A stretch of DNA of 64,000 nucleotides from Mytilus californianus. Lineage: Eukaryota; Mollusca; Bivalvia; Mytilida; Mytilidae. How positions within the stretch are numbered: position 1 is the first letter of the stretch; each line of letters opens with the position of its first letter. The DNA lies in NCBI RefSeq assembly GCF_021869535.1, contig NW_026262581.1:114232771-114296770 (forward strand), read 5' to 3'. The notes under the pieces were generated by a model, which was not told the origin of the DNA, made no database searches, and was given only the letters and a program-made list of their open reading frames with translations. Below are positions 43,690-55,739 of the stretch, piece after piece. A program made the translations under genes and the position numbers.

Positions 43690-45080
43690 AATCAGAATGC
43701 GTGCGAATTGGTTTGTTTTTGAAAATATGTTCTAAAATTCAACTCTACCGAATAAAGTATATTGAGTAAAACTCTAACATCCAAAGCTAATTGATATTTG
43801 TTTGTGTAACATAAAACATTACGTTATATTTGACATAAAAATATTAAACGAACATGAAAGTACTTAATGGATTTTTGTACAAGTGTATCGAACTGTTTGC
43901 CTTTGTTGAAGACCAAAAAAGGAACGCTGCATTAAACATTCATTGAAACGTTCAATTGGTTTTGTTCAATATTTATATTAAACATTCCCTAATTATTTAC
44001 ATCAAACTATGAAAAGCTGTCATGATACGTAATCGCATCTATACTGCAAATTAATGTTTATTGTTTCCTTTAATTTCCTTATGTTACCCTTTCAGGTAGG
44101 GAGGGGGTAATGTATATATATATGAGTAAATTTGCCTCAATATTCTATTTGTCCATATTTCGTGTCCGTTCATGAAGTTGAAGTGCTACTACTTTACACA
44201 GCTTATAAGCATGATAAAAGAAAATCCTTAAAGCTCATGGTAATATGATCTTATATGTAAATACATATATCAATACAGTGTCCGAGTGATATCGTCTGAA
44301 ATGATATATAAGTTATGCCCTTTAACATTTTTGACCAAGGTTATTACCAGGTCATTTCTTGAGACAAAAAAACCAGGTCATTGTGATGACGACAAACGAC
44401 GCTAGGATTCTCGTCGGTCTTGATTCAATGGATTCACGGTTTTCAAAATCGTTTGTTTGTCAAAGCAACAATGATATCCGGTCACTTCCAGATCCCTGCA
44501 TTAAAGTTTGTTAGAATAGTCTCAAGCAAGTAAAAACGGGGAATGAATATGGTCGTATGATACGGTGCTTCCGGTCCGGGATTTGCTTTTTGTCCGTACA
44601 AGATTAAAGTCTACAAAAAAAAAATCAAGGAATACAGTATTTGTAACGATTTACATCTCACTGTTAAATTCTATACTTATCACACTAAATTTCAATGAGA
44701 TTTCTCTCCTCCTCTACATTTCGTATTTTCACCTATTGTGCACGTTATTTGTGTCATTTATTGTTATCTCTTGAACATTTGAAGCATAAGAATTCTCTGT
44801 TTGTGTCATCTGTTTTAACTGGTTCTGCAGTGACGGTGATACTACAGTATTTATGTTTGACATGTTGAGATTGATCATTTATCGTGAGGTTGTTTTTTAG
44901 TAAAACTGTATAATATTCTTATTTTAGTCAATTCTATTTGATAGATATAAGAAGATGTGGTATATATCTAAAAAGGCTTGTCACTTTTGACCTTTTGATT
45001 CTAAAATGCATATTATAAAAAGGTAACGAACCCTATAATGTTAAAATCTTATAATTACAATGCATGAGAATATTTCACAA
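43690..45080. other. Intergenic AT-rich stretch
   Basis: No element or gene that I can support. Confidence 0.45.
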
Positions 45081-45235
45081 AGACTAAAAAGGAATAAGAT
45101 AATTGTAAAAATTCAAGTGTCCAACCTTTAAATAAATAATTAGCAAATAGAGCACTGTATTGGAAATGATTAAAACTAGATGATGGAATACCAAAACGTG
45201 CGCGTTTATGTATATATATGTATATATATATAAAT

Positions 45236-45480
45236 ATACAAGTCTAAATTGAAAACAACGTTCAAACCTATGATTGCGTTGGATAAAAACCGCAATTTTT
45301 ATACGTGTGCATGCAAAACAAATTTCTTGGTAGAGGGGTCTAAATACAGCACAGACAACATTTTCCAAAAGACCAAAAAAGTGAAAAAGTATATTTTAAC
45401 AAAACGCATTTGACTAAAAGGTCGAACAACGGATGTTCTTAAACCCTGCTGACTGCCATTGGCGATTGCCAAATAAACGG
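45236..45480. repeat. Dispersed repeat with a second fragment at 45755-45785
   Basis: The word 'caagtctaaattgaaaacaa' plus 'cgttcaa' occurs at about 45239 and 45757. The first copy continues into 'gattgcgttggataaaaacc' and 'ctgctgactgccattggcga'. The second stops after about 30 bp. Confidence 0.65.
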
Positions 45481-46574
45481 ATCACAAGATGTAACAAAAT
45501 GGATCTAAATTATTAATTTAATACCAAACAGAAAACAATAAACTTCCGGAAAAAGGTGCAAAAATGAGTACACCATATCAGGGATTTCGACAATTAATGT
45601 CGCTTCAGTGATGTTGGGGATCGAAACAGTATTTGAAAGGCCATAAAATTTACCTCCATTTAGGATAGATTCCTGAATTTTAAAGAGTCGAAATAGGATG
45701 AACGGATCATATAATCCCGAAGGAAAATATAATACAAGCCCAAACGAAAAAATATAAACAAGTCTAAATTGAAAACAACGTTCAATATATATACAGCGTC
45801 GAAAAAGTCCATCTGTGTCTTTAGAATATCGCAACTTGTACATTATGTATCCTAATTTTAGGCTAGATCGTTTACACTCGACTCCTTCTTCATTTCATAC
45901 ATAATTTTACATACAATTTTGAATATATATGTAAACCTCAGATCTGTGTACGGCCTCAAATCTGTGTCTGTTTCGCCAATCTGTGCCCCATCGTGACGTC
46001 AATCGCTAATCTATGTCCGTTAAAAAAGATACGGCCTCAAATCTGTGTCCTATTTTTAAATTTGTTTTCAATCGTAACGTCATCCGCAAATCTATGTTCG
46101 TTTAAAAGATACAGCCTCAAATCCGTGTTCTTTTCTTAAATCTTTTTCCAGTTTGTTTCGCCATGCGCAAATTTATGCACGTCTAATAAGTACGGCCTTT
46201 TAGGATTTTTGTTTTATTAAATCTTTTCCCATAATTCAATGTCAGTTGGAAAGCAAGTCCTTGGAAACGTCCGTTGTCGTCAAGCTCTATCAGCAACAAT
46301 AGCAGGGGGAATTAATAAGGTGGCGCTACAGTCGTCCGTGACGCCAAAAAGTCCGCCAAATCAATCGGTTAAAAGATTGACGTTTAAAGTATTTATTTCA
46401 ACTTGTCATGCTTTTATTATAATTAAATTTTAAAATTTGTAGGTTTTGCGACCAAAAGAGATTCAATACGTCATACAAATATTATCAAAAATAGCTTGTT
46501 ATTGTTATTTATTTATCCTGTCCGTTCTAAAAAATTTCAGCCATCTTTTTTGTTCGCCAAAAACATCGATTTTT

Positions 46575-46600
46575 CATAACTTGACGTTTGCGTATCCAAA
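46575..46600 (+). repeat. 26-bp direct repeat, left copy
   Basis: Starts 'cataacttgacgtttgcg'. An identical 26-bp copy is at 48330-48355 within the same TIR element. The flanks differ. Confidence 0.95.
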
Positions 46601-48329
46601 TACGGAAGAGAACGGTAATAATCTTAAATGAAACCTGGTAAACTATTTTAAATTTCTACACAATTTTGAAGCCATCATTTTTTACTATTATACATCAATT
46701 TTGGTGACCACCAGTCATGTCAATTTGTACCTGGTTTTGGCTACGTTTCTACTTCAAAACAGTAAAGTTCAACTTCTTTTCATTGTACCTGTTTCCAAAG
46801 TACTCTAAAATACTGATTTTATTATAGATATGAATGAAATTGTGATTAAAAATTGTTGTTTTTCACAATTCAATACGATACCTCCATTTTAAAGTAATTA
46901 AAACCCTTTTTGATCCCCTACACAAATTGACGGTGACATTGTTTTCTTTTTCAACATACGTCATATAACGTTTACAAAATATGTGTCAGGGTCATGTGCA
47001 TAGTGAAAAATTACGCATTGGACAAGTGAAACAACAAACAAAGTTCTTCTTTATGGCGTTTGAAACTATAGGTCTAAGAAAATTTCATTTATACTGGAAG
47101 CAAATATGACAAATTAATGATGGCCTATGGATAAACAAAATCACAAAAATAGCAATAGAAAATGCATTGCAAAGAAAATTTCTGGAGGAAAAAACATATG
47201 AAAAAGGAAATGAAGGTCAGTTAATTATTTTTGTATTTTATAAGTTAAAAACCTTGCTTATTAATTATCTCTTTACTAAGTAAGCTACATTAATAAGAGC
47301 AAACACTAGCTTTTCAAGTCAAACAAGAAATTAATTCATAGAGATGTGTTCTTACAAAACTGAATTTATTCAAATGGCAAATTCTTGTCAAATTTAATCA
47401 TCATTGATCATTATTAAAGTAAAATGCACACGATTTGTCATCCCAACTTCAATTTCTGAGATTAATATCCAATTATTCAGGTAAAATATACAATACTTTG
47501 TTTATAAATATGTAAAGCAGCAGATACAGCAACCTGAAGAGAAGAAGCCCCATTTTTTTTTCAAAAAGTTTACTTTCATAATCTATAAAATACCCTGAGA
47601 AATTGGACAAAGGCTACTGTGCTAGCTAATCTAATAGTTGAATTTTACAATAATAATGATTTTAAAATTCAAAATTATGTCACTTTCACTTATAATTTTA
47701 AGCATTATATTTTACAAATTTTTGTCATTTTTTTGGTAAACTTTTCCTTTTTCTGTAGGTTATTTTCTAGGCAGTACTGTACTGTTCCACTAAGAAACAT
47801 AGGCTTGAGTTAAAAGGCTTTTTACTTTGAAGAAACTAAATTTTGACTCTTGGTCCCACTTTATTAAAATATAAAATATAAATGGTGACAGTACCATTTT
47901 TTTTTTCAGAAAGATTATTTAAATTGTATACAGTATGTTTTTTTTGCATTAAACATTGCTAGAAGTAGTTAAAAAAATCCATTAGGAGTGTTCCCATATC
48001 CCATTATAAAAATTGCAAACTGAAAGTAAATTTCATCAGCCAGAGGCAAAGCTAAATTATATCAATTCAGCTAGGTTTCTAGATCTAAATTTTACCAATT
48101 TTTTGTCTTTTAATTTTTATCTGTAATCCTTCTCTGAAAAGTAGGGAAGTATCTCTTCTTAATATTATAATAACATAGTTGTTAATCGACTTTCTTTTAT
48201 TTACTTCTTGATTTTTGTAAAATAAACTCCTTTTTATTCATTTTGGTGGGTTTTTATTTTTGACTGGTGATAACAAGGGGAGATAACCACTTGCACAAAT
48301 CGGCAAAAAACCCACCGCTTCGTGTTGAA

Positions 48330-48355
48330 CATAACTTGACGTTTGCGTATCCAAA
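48330..48355 (+). repeat. 26-bp direct repeat, right copy
   Basis: Exact match to 46575-46600. The intervening 1.73 kb could be a nested insertion. Confidence 0.95.
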
Positions 48356-49574
48356 ACTGTATTGCCTAGATATTCATATCGAGTGTTTGTCTGAATGAGA
48401 TACTTTATTAAATTTAAATTCAGCCCATCATTTTTAGTTTCCTCGAAAATATTTAGATTTTTCGATCAGGAGCCTTGACAATTTTCACACAAACTTCAAG
48501 TTTGAAGATAAAATAAAGAATAAAGGACTTTGAGTTGATGTGTAAATTTTGACGAGTTAAAACTATGTATATTCAAGATTATTTTGATCAATAAGTTTTT
48601 ACCATGACTGTGGTATTTAAGTGAGTAAAAGTGAGGTTTGTCTCATCCGTATCTTTACTGAATTTTCACGGTCACGTGACTCTATTGTTGCTGATAGACT
48701 TGGGGTCAAACCGTGACCTGCTTTCCAACTGTGTTAAGCTGGGATGTGTTCTCCATGTGTGTGCTAAAAAATTTACATGCGTGTGTAATTATTGTATGAT
48801 TCACATTTTATTGTAAAACTACAACATTTTCAAATTGTTTGTTCTTCTTGATCCCGTGTTTAATTGTTCTGTAGTAATTATCGTTACTTCCCTTACTCAT
48901 TACGTCTTGATAACAAATACGAAATATAAGTTAATAAACAACCTGAGACAAAATGACATCTGTATACAAGCAACTAAAGATACATGTATGGCCTTCAACA
49001 ATGAATTGAACCTATTCTGTATCGTAATCTGTAAACACATACACATATTTGTTCAATGTTTCAATGTATAGGTACCACATAAAAATGTTTAAGGTATAAT
49101 TTATTGCCGGTTTAACAACGACATTTTGTGCCACTATCTTATTAAAAAAGGTTTTTTTTCTGGTGAAACTATTCCGGTTTCGAATCTATGTATTTTTTAA
49201 AATCCATTGTGTACCATGACATCAACATTCAACAACCACAACATAATTCTGTGTACAAATTATTGGCATAACGAGCATACATGTTACTTTGTTAATGTGC
49301 CTTCAAGAATGAAACTACAAATATTTTTTTACTTGATTACGTCTTGCTATGTCTTACGTCACCACATTTCGATAAAGGACATAGATTTGTGACAAAAATG
49401 GCCATAGATTTTAGTTGATAAAGGACATAGATTTGAGACAATAAAAGACATAGATTTGAGACAATAAAGGACATAAATTTGGAAGTCTATGACGCAATAT
49501 TAAAAGGGACATAGATTTGCGGAAAAGACATAGATTTGAGGCTGGACATAGATTTGAGGCTTACATATATAATG

Positions 49575-50780
49575 AATGAAATCCGACCATAAGATATAAC
49601 GGGTAATTTGAAGACAACTAAATAGGTAGACGTATTCTGACAAGATTCCTGACTAATTGTGTTTCGGTTCGGCATTTATAACAAGCTTGTGGCTTAGTGT
49701 GGTATTGCAATGTTATTTCTACGTCTTGTCAGACTTCGCAACGTTTATAAGTTGCAGTCAAGATTGCATGTTATATGGCATTTTAACGCAACCTTCGCCA
49801 TTACCTGTATCAACTTGCAGTAACGTCTTTTAACCAATCAGCACTTTTGAAATGCGTGAATTTAATTCCAAAGACTTGATTTAGCATTTAAAAGAATTAA
49901 GAACATAAGAACACATGTCATCGATAGGTATCTAATATACACCTGAAATCAAACGCAGCATAACTGATTCTTTTAACACACATACATGTGCAGATAGAAT
50001 ATATTAAGACAATCCGAACACTCTACGTTAAGACATGACCTTCGTGATTTTTAATGTCTATAACAATGATTTTGGCATACTATGATTATTTAAATGCTGC
50101 CATTCAAAGTACATTCAGAAATATAATTATTAACAGCTCGGGTTTAAAAGATTAATTATGTTATAATACAATAGGAAAGGGTTGCACATATTTGCGTTTT
50201 AAAAATACGTTATTGATAGAAGTGTCCTTTAAACAATATTCAATAATGGTAATTCTAGGAAGTTAAATCAATACACCAGATTATTTCTCATGTATTATTC
50301 ATAAAAAAAACTTCAGACATTGGTTGTCAAGAATAGTTTTGAAGGAAAAAGGACATTAGTTATTTTATATATGAGTGATTTTTTGTCGTTTTATTGGAAA
50401 CTATCTAATAAATATTTAAAATTATACTAGTAAGTTAAGGGTTATCATGGTCTATTAGAATGAAATATGTAACACGAAAAAAAGAAAACAACTAGGAAAT
50501 CTACCGACGATTTTGAAGAAAACATTCTGTCGTCACAGTTTTATTCAATTAATCGAAACTTTTGTGCCATCATTACTGATTACAACTAATCGAAGTTCAG
50601 TTTCGTCTCATATACTTACATAAATAGGAAAATACTTCATAGCGACACATTAATATTACTAATGCCATTATACCTGACAATGTGCTCTTGTGCCAACATG
50701 GACGGGATTTAAAGGAATCTTTATTGTCTTCACAAAAGTGATAATCCTTTCTCATCCCCCACAAGATCAGCTTTTGTAGC
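49575..50780. other. Intergenic AT-rich stretch
   Basis: Nothing recognised. Confidence 0.45.
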
Positions 50781-50784
50781 TTTT

Positions 50785-51652
50785 TAGCTCACCGGGGCCC
50801 AAAGGGCCCCATGTGAGCTTATGCCATCACTTGGCGTCCGTCGTCGTCCGTCGTCTGTCGTCGTCTGTCGTCGTAAACTATTTAAAAAATATTCTCCTCT
50901 GAAACTACTGGGCCAAATACCTTCAAACTTTAACTAAATGTTCCTTAGGGTATCTAGTTTATACATTGTATCCGAAGTTTTGATCCATCGACAAACATGG
51001 CCGCCATGGCAAAAAATAGAACATAGGGGTCAAATGCAGTTTTTGGCTTATATCTCAAAAACTAAAGCTTTAAGAGCAAATCTGACATTGAGTAAAATTG
51101 TTCAATTGGTCAAGATCTATCAGCTCTGAAATTTTCAGACAAATCGAACAACCCATTGTTGGGTTGCTGCCACCGAATTGGTAGTTTTAACAAAATTTTG
51201 CAGTTTTTTGTTATTATTTTGAATATTATTATAGATATATATAAACTGTAAGCAGCAATAATGTTCAGCAAAGTAAGATCTACAAAAAAGGTAATATGTC
51301 CATAATTGTCAATTGACCCCTTAAGGAGTTATTGCCCTTTAAAGACAATTTTACACAATTTGTTTATCAAGTTTGCTAACATTTAAAAATCCTCTCCTCT
51401 GAAACTACTGGGCCAATTACCTTCAAACTTTAACTAAATGTTCCTTAGGGTATCTTGTTTATAAATTATATCCGAAGTTTGTATCCATCGACAAACATGG
51501 CCGCCATGGCTAAAAATAGAACATAAGGGTCAAATGCAGTTTTTGCCCTTTAAAGAAATTTTACACAATTTGTTCATCAAGTTTGCTAACATTTAAAAAT
51601 CATCTCCTGTGAGATACAGGTGAGCGATTCAGGCTCTTGAGAGCCTCTTGTT
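50785..51652 (+). mobile_element. Dispersed repeat G, well-preserved copy with hairpin ends
   Basis: The left end is a strong hairpin (agctcaccggggccc-aaa-gggccccatgtgagct). The right end has a second (aggctct-tg-agagcct). Inside, a block of about 90 bp with 'acaaacatggccgccatggc' occurs twice, about 498 bp apart (near 50925 and 51420). Hairpin-bounded and without coding capacity. A Helitron-like origin is possible but untested. Confidence 0.7.
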
Positions 51653-51774
51653 TTTTTATCGAGGCCATCCTGCGAATGGTGATGGTATGAATTATCATTG
51701 ATATGGTCATAATTACAATTAATTGTTTACAAACTTTAATTTTTTCGAAATTCTAAGGATTTTCTTCATCAGGA

Positions 51775-51960
51775 ATAGATTATCTTAGTTGTATTGGGCA
51801 AAACCTTTCGGAATTTTGGGTCTTCAATGCTCTTCAACTTCGTACTTTATTTGGCCTTTTTAACATTTTGATTCGAGCGACACTGATGGGTCTTTTGTAA
51901 ACAAAACGCGCGTCTGGCGTATAAAATTTTAAGCATAGTATCTATGATGAGTTTTTTTTA
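51775..51960 (+). repeat. Dispersed repeat F, copy 2
   Basis: Same family as 7040-7225 ('tcaatgctcttcaacttcgt', 'actgatgggtcttttgtaaa'). Confidence 0.8.
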
Positions 51961-52129
51961 CAACCACTTGGTCGATGTCATTGCTGGTGGACGTTTTTCC
52001 TCACCGAGGGTATTAACAGCCCAGTAGTCAGCACTTCTGTGTTGACATGAATTATCATTGATATGGTCTTAATTTCAAATTAACTATTTAAAAATGTTGA
52101 TTTTTCGATATACTATAAGGGGTGTCTAC

Positions 52130-52285
52130 CTCAGGAATAGATTACCTTAGCCGCATTTGGCAAAACCTATCAATTTCGTACTTTATTTGGCCTTTTTTAA
52201 TAGAGCGTGACTGTTACTGACGAGTCTTTTGTAAACGAAACGCGTGTCTTGCGTATACTATTTTAAGCCTGGTATATATGAGTTT
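52130..52285 (+). repeat. Dispersed repeat F, copy 3
   Basis: Shorter copy with an internal deletion of the 'ttgggtcctcaatgctcttc' part. Confidence 0.75.
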
Positions 52286-52553
52286 ATGCATAAGGATATG
52301 TCATTTTTGGGTGTTGATGGTAGATTTTTTAAGTCTATTTTGTGTATTTTATAACTTTTAATTGACTTGGCATATTGTATAGGCACCTTTGTTTTGTTTG
52401 TAATCTTATTTTGACCTCTATGTGTCGTTAGATATCCTATTCATCCTTAAATCATACAGTAAAACGTCGGAGAACAGTAAACTTTATTCTTATATTCTAC
52501 TTGTTATGACTTTAATGTTAATAAGGATGTTTTCTTTTTTCAATTTTCAACAG

Positions 52554-54412
52554 TTGATCAAGATGGAACTTATCTAAAGAGTTTGTATCTAAGACTAACT
52601 CATCTATTAATCAAAGCCGGTCAACCGCTAGACATCCTTCTATTATTAACGATATTAAATTTTGTTGAGGAAAAAGGAGACAGTTACAATGGTATAGTGT
52701 GCTATATAAGTTAACTGTCTTGTACATAACGTTAATGTTGTTCAGAGGTGTCAACTTTGTCAAAAGTAATAACTATAATCTTTATTGGTCCATATAAACT
52801 TTGAGATACTTCTATGTATTATTGAGATAGCACTGTAAAATGTCAAAATTTATTAAATGATATTGAAATTGTTTTACTACTTCCGTATCGCTAATTCAAA
52901 ATTGTCAGTAGACCTATAAAAATATCATATATGATAATTGCTTAATATGAAAAAGATGTGAACATGGGAAAACGTATTTTAATATTCATAAAAAAAAGAT
53001 TTTCCAAGGGTAAAAAAACTGTCATAAAATTGATTCGATGTTAAACGTCATTTTAGGCCAATAAAACATATATATTAGTTGCATTGGTAATTACTCAATA
53101 TGAGAAAGGTATAAAACGATATCAACTTGGGAAATTGGGTTTACATAGATTAACCAAAGGGCAAAAACCTGTCTAAAATTGATTCCGGTGTTAAACGTCA
53201 GTAACAACACACTTCAATAAATATAATAATAATGCTAGGTCATCATATAGGAGGTATGGGTCGGGATTAAATCGCGCCAGCTATTACTTCGCTTACTGTT
53301 ACTTTTTCAAAGATTCTTTTAAATATTTAATACAGAAAATAGATCGCTAAATCTTTTACGTTGGATATTCAATTGTATTATAAAATATTGAATAATCAGC
53401 TTGTACGTCTTGTGGAGTTGAGTTGAAGTAAATCTAAACTATACGACAAAATAGTATACATAATTTTAATTTGAATCTTAATGAATGTAAACAGAAACAG
53501 TCACCAACTGGAAAAATATATTGGACTTTAAAATTGAAATGAAAATTAATAACATGTTATCAAAATAACCTTCTAGATTATTTTGTAAGCTTTGCAAGTT
53601 TGATATATCAAAGATGTCAATCATTTTTAAGGTTTAAGACATCCATGTTTTGTCACCATACATGTTTAAGGACAAACCAAATAGCCCGTTTTCAATTTCA
53701 TTTTCCAAGATAGATTACTTATTGTTTAGACGGAGCATTTTAATATATTCACCAACCTGTGATTATTCTTATACAATGCACGGCGATCTACTGGTATTAT
53801 ACGGGATAGACACTCTAAAATAAAAGAGACTGTTACATGTATTTACAATACAGTGGAGTAAAACGACTAAAAATTAGTTGGAATGTAAAGTATTCACATT
53901 TGATTGTCCGTTCAAATTCTGAAAAATACCTGTATACCTAATAGTAAGGTATATAGGTATTTTTTTCAGAGACGAGTGCCTGTGGATGGCGTTTCCACTA
54001 AATTCATACCAATTTGACCAGTTAATTACTTTCCTTCAGTATAATTTTTATTTCCTCAATACTGCACGTTCCTCTTGCCTTCGTTAGTCTGAACAATGTC
54101 TCAATAACACATTTGTCGTTTTATGGTAAAATTTCACAAAGCAAGTTGTCCAAGACAAACAATCAATCACATACTTAACCTATAGGCATCATGCTGGAGA
54201 TTGTCTACAGTCCTTATAATGTTACCGTATTGCCCGACAAAGCACAACCTTACGATTTCAATACATGCTCTAAACCGAGATTTCTAAAGAAAATAGTTAG
54301 GAAAACTTCTAATTTTACACAAATAAAGTCTTTAGCAGACAAAGACAGACAAGACAGACCAACCCTATCAGAGTGTAGTCTTAACTGTATGCGAGTACTA
54401 AATACTCAATGA
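52554..54412 (+). CDS. Unrecognised gene, last two exons
   Basis: Two coding exons fit together: 52554-52691 (acceptor ttttcaacag, donor AATG then GTATAG) and 54186-54412 (acceptor cctatag, ending in TGA). The phases match, with the first leaving one base (G) and the second starting with two (GC). They give a 120-residue C-terminus: DQDGTYLKSLYLRLTHLLIK, then ..LDILLLLTILNFVEEKGDSYNG.., then ..RFLKKIVRKTSN.. and ..PTLSECSLNCMRVLNTQ. The first exon is helical and Leu-rich and faintly recalls an ankyrin-type helix pair (LTHLLIKAGQPLD). The end is hydrophilic. I do not recognise the family. Upstream exons were not found, though the first exon must be entered in phase 1. Intron of 1,494 bp. Confidence 0.45.
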
Positions 54413-55649
54413 CACGTAATAGCTTTCTTCAATTTTTATTCGGATATATTAAAATGTATTCCCCATTGTTGGGTGAATCGTATTTTGAATGTTTGTTCAT
54501 TATGTAATGAGTGACAGACTTTTAACTGTACAGTGTTAAATCAATTAGGCAAACAAATGAAAACGATTTATGATAATGTAGAACAAGATTACACGCAGTG
54601 CCCCCACTCGTTATTCAAAATGTTGGAAAAGAAGAAGTAGGTGTCTGACAGATCCAAAACACACACACACGTTACAATTCATCACTTTAGAGCTGCCGAC
54701 TTAATGTACAGTCATTCTCTTAAGTAGTATCGAAGAAAAGTATCAGCAAATAAGACGTAGGTATATTATGGATTCGAAAAGTGCTCACACACAACTGCTT
54801 TTCCCTGCTAAGCTTGCTGAACAAATAAGAGTAGTTTCTAAGAAAAGTGTTACGAAATATTTGTTGGACGAATGGACGAGCGGATATGGTGATTGTAATA
54901 TAGCCACCACTGTAAGAGTGGTTTTATAATATATTGCTTCTTTTTGGTACGGACTTTCGAAAAAAGAAATAGTGAATACGTTGTGATATCATATCTTGCT
55001 TCTTTTTTGAAAGGGCATTAGAAAACAAATGTAAATACATTGTACAATCTTCAACTGGATACCCACAGCTATTTGCGGGATGAGGTTTGATATTTACAGG
55101 TCTTTTTTTTTAAAGAACTGCACACATTTCTCAATCGTGTTTGAATAATATTCCATGTTCCTTCACCACATCTGAAAAAGGAAAATGGCTGTATTAAGCT
55201 GTTTTTCATCTTTCGTTGGAATATGCATTTCGAGTACTCAGTATGTCGGTGTTTAGGTGATTCCATTCTGCAGTAGTAGTATAGAAACTGGATTTTATAA
55301 TGATAATTAGAGGATTTGAACTCAGTCAAATTCATTGTAATGTATCATTATGGAAAGATCTAACCAAAATTCAATTGCTCGATTGGATGTGGTAGTGATT
55401 GAATCAACTTGTTCTTTAACTCTTCTATACTCTCTCAAATAATACCAGAAGCATTACTCCCGCTCCATGTGTATCACGCTCCTCTCAAGGAATTGTATCA
55501 TAAATCTCCGTTGGTTGAGTACTATTTATTTAACAATCCACTCGTTTTTTTTTATTATATTAGCTGTCAGCTAAATGATTTAAGACGATTTTACCATATT
55601 GTTTCAGATAGTTACAGTGACCATGTAATGAGGTATTAGACAACAAACC
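54413..55649 (+). other. Interval upstream of the KY-stalk gene
   Basis: 1.24 kb between two genes on the same strand. Must hold the 3' UTR of the upstream gene and the promoter or 5' UTR of the KY-stalk gene, but I see no clear AATAAA or TATA signals. A short (CA)n run is at 54660. Confidence 0.3.
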
Positions 55650-55739
55650 ATGGGTTCCGGGTCAAGTACACAACCTCAACAGCGACCTCAGTCATCACCG
55701 AACAAAGTAAACGGCACTGCTAGTCAGCATGATGCACCT
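55650..55739 (+). CDS. KY-stalk gene exon 1
   Basis: 30 codons, MGSGSSTQPQQRPQSSPNKV to HDAP. Gly2 and Ser6 fit the myristoylation consensus. Donor is ACCT then GTGAGT. Phase 0. Confidence 0.75.

Larger units (their letters stand above)
45924..49571. mobile_element. 3.65-kb TIR element with repeat-rich ends
   Basis: The left end (45924 to about 46200) and right end (about 49370 to 49571) are inverted copies starting tatatatgtaa(a/g)cctca. Each is built of several 'cctcaaatctatgtcc'-like modules separated by short spacers. Repeated modules in the termini recall Mutator-like or Polinton-adjacent elements, but no transposase is seen. The interior holds AT-rich DNA and small frames only (46239, 48631). 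No unambiguous target duplication was found at the ends. Confidence 0.65.
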
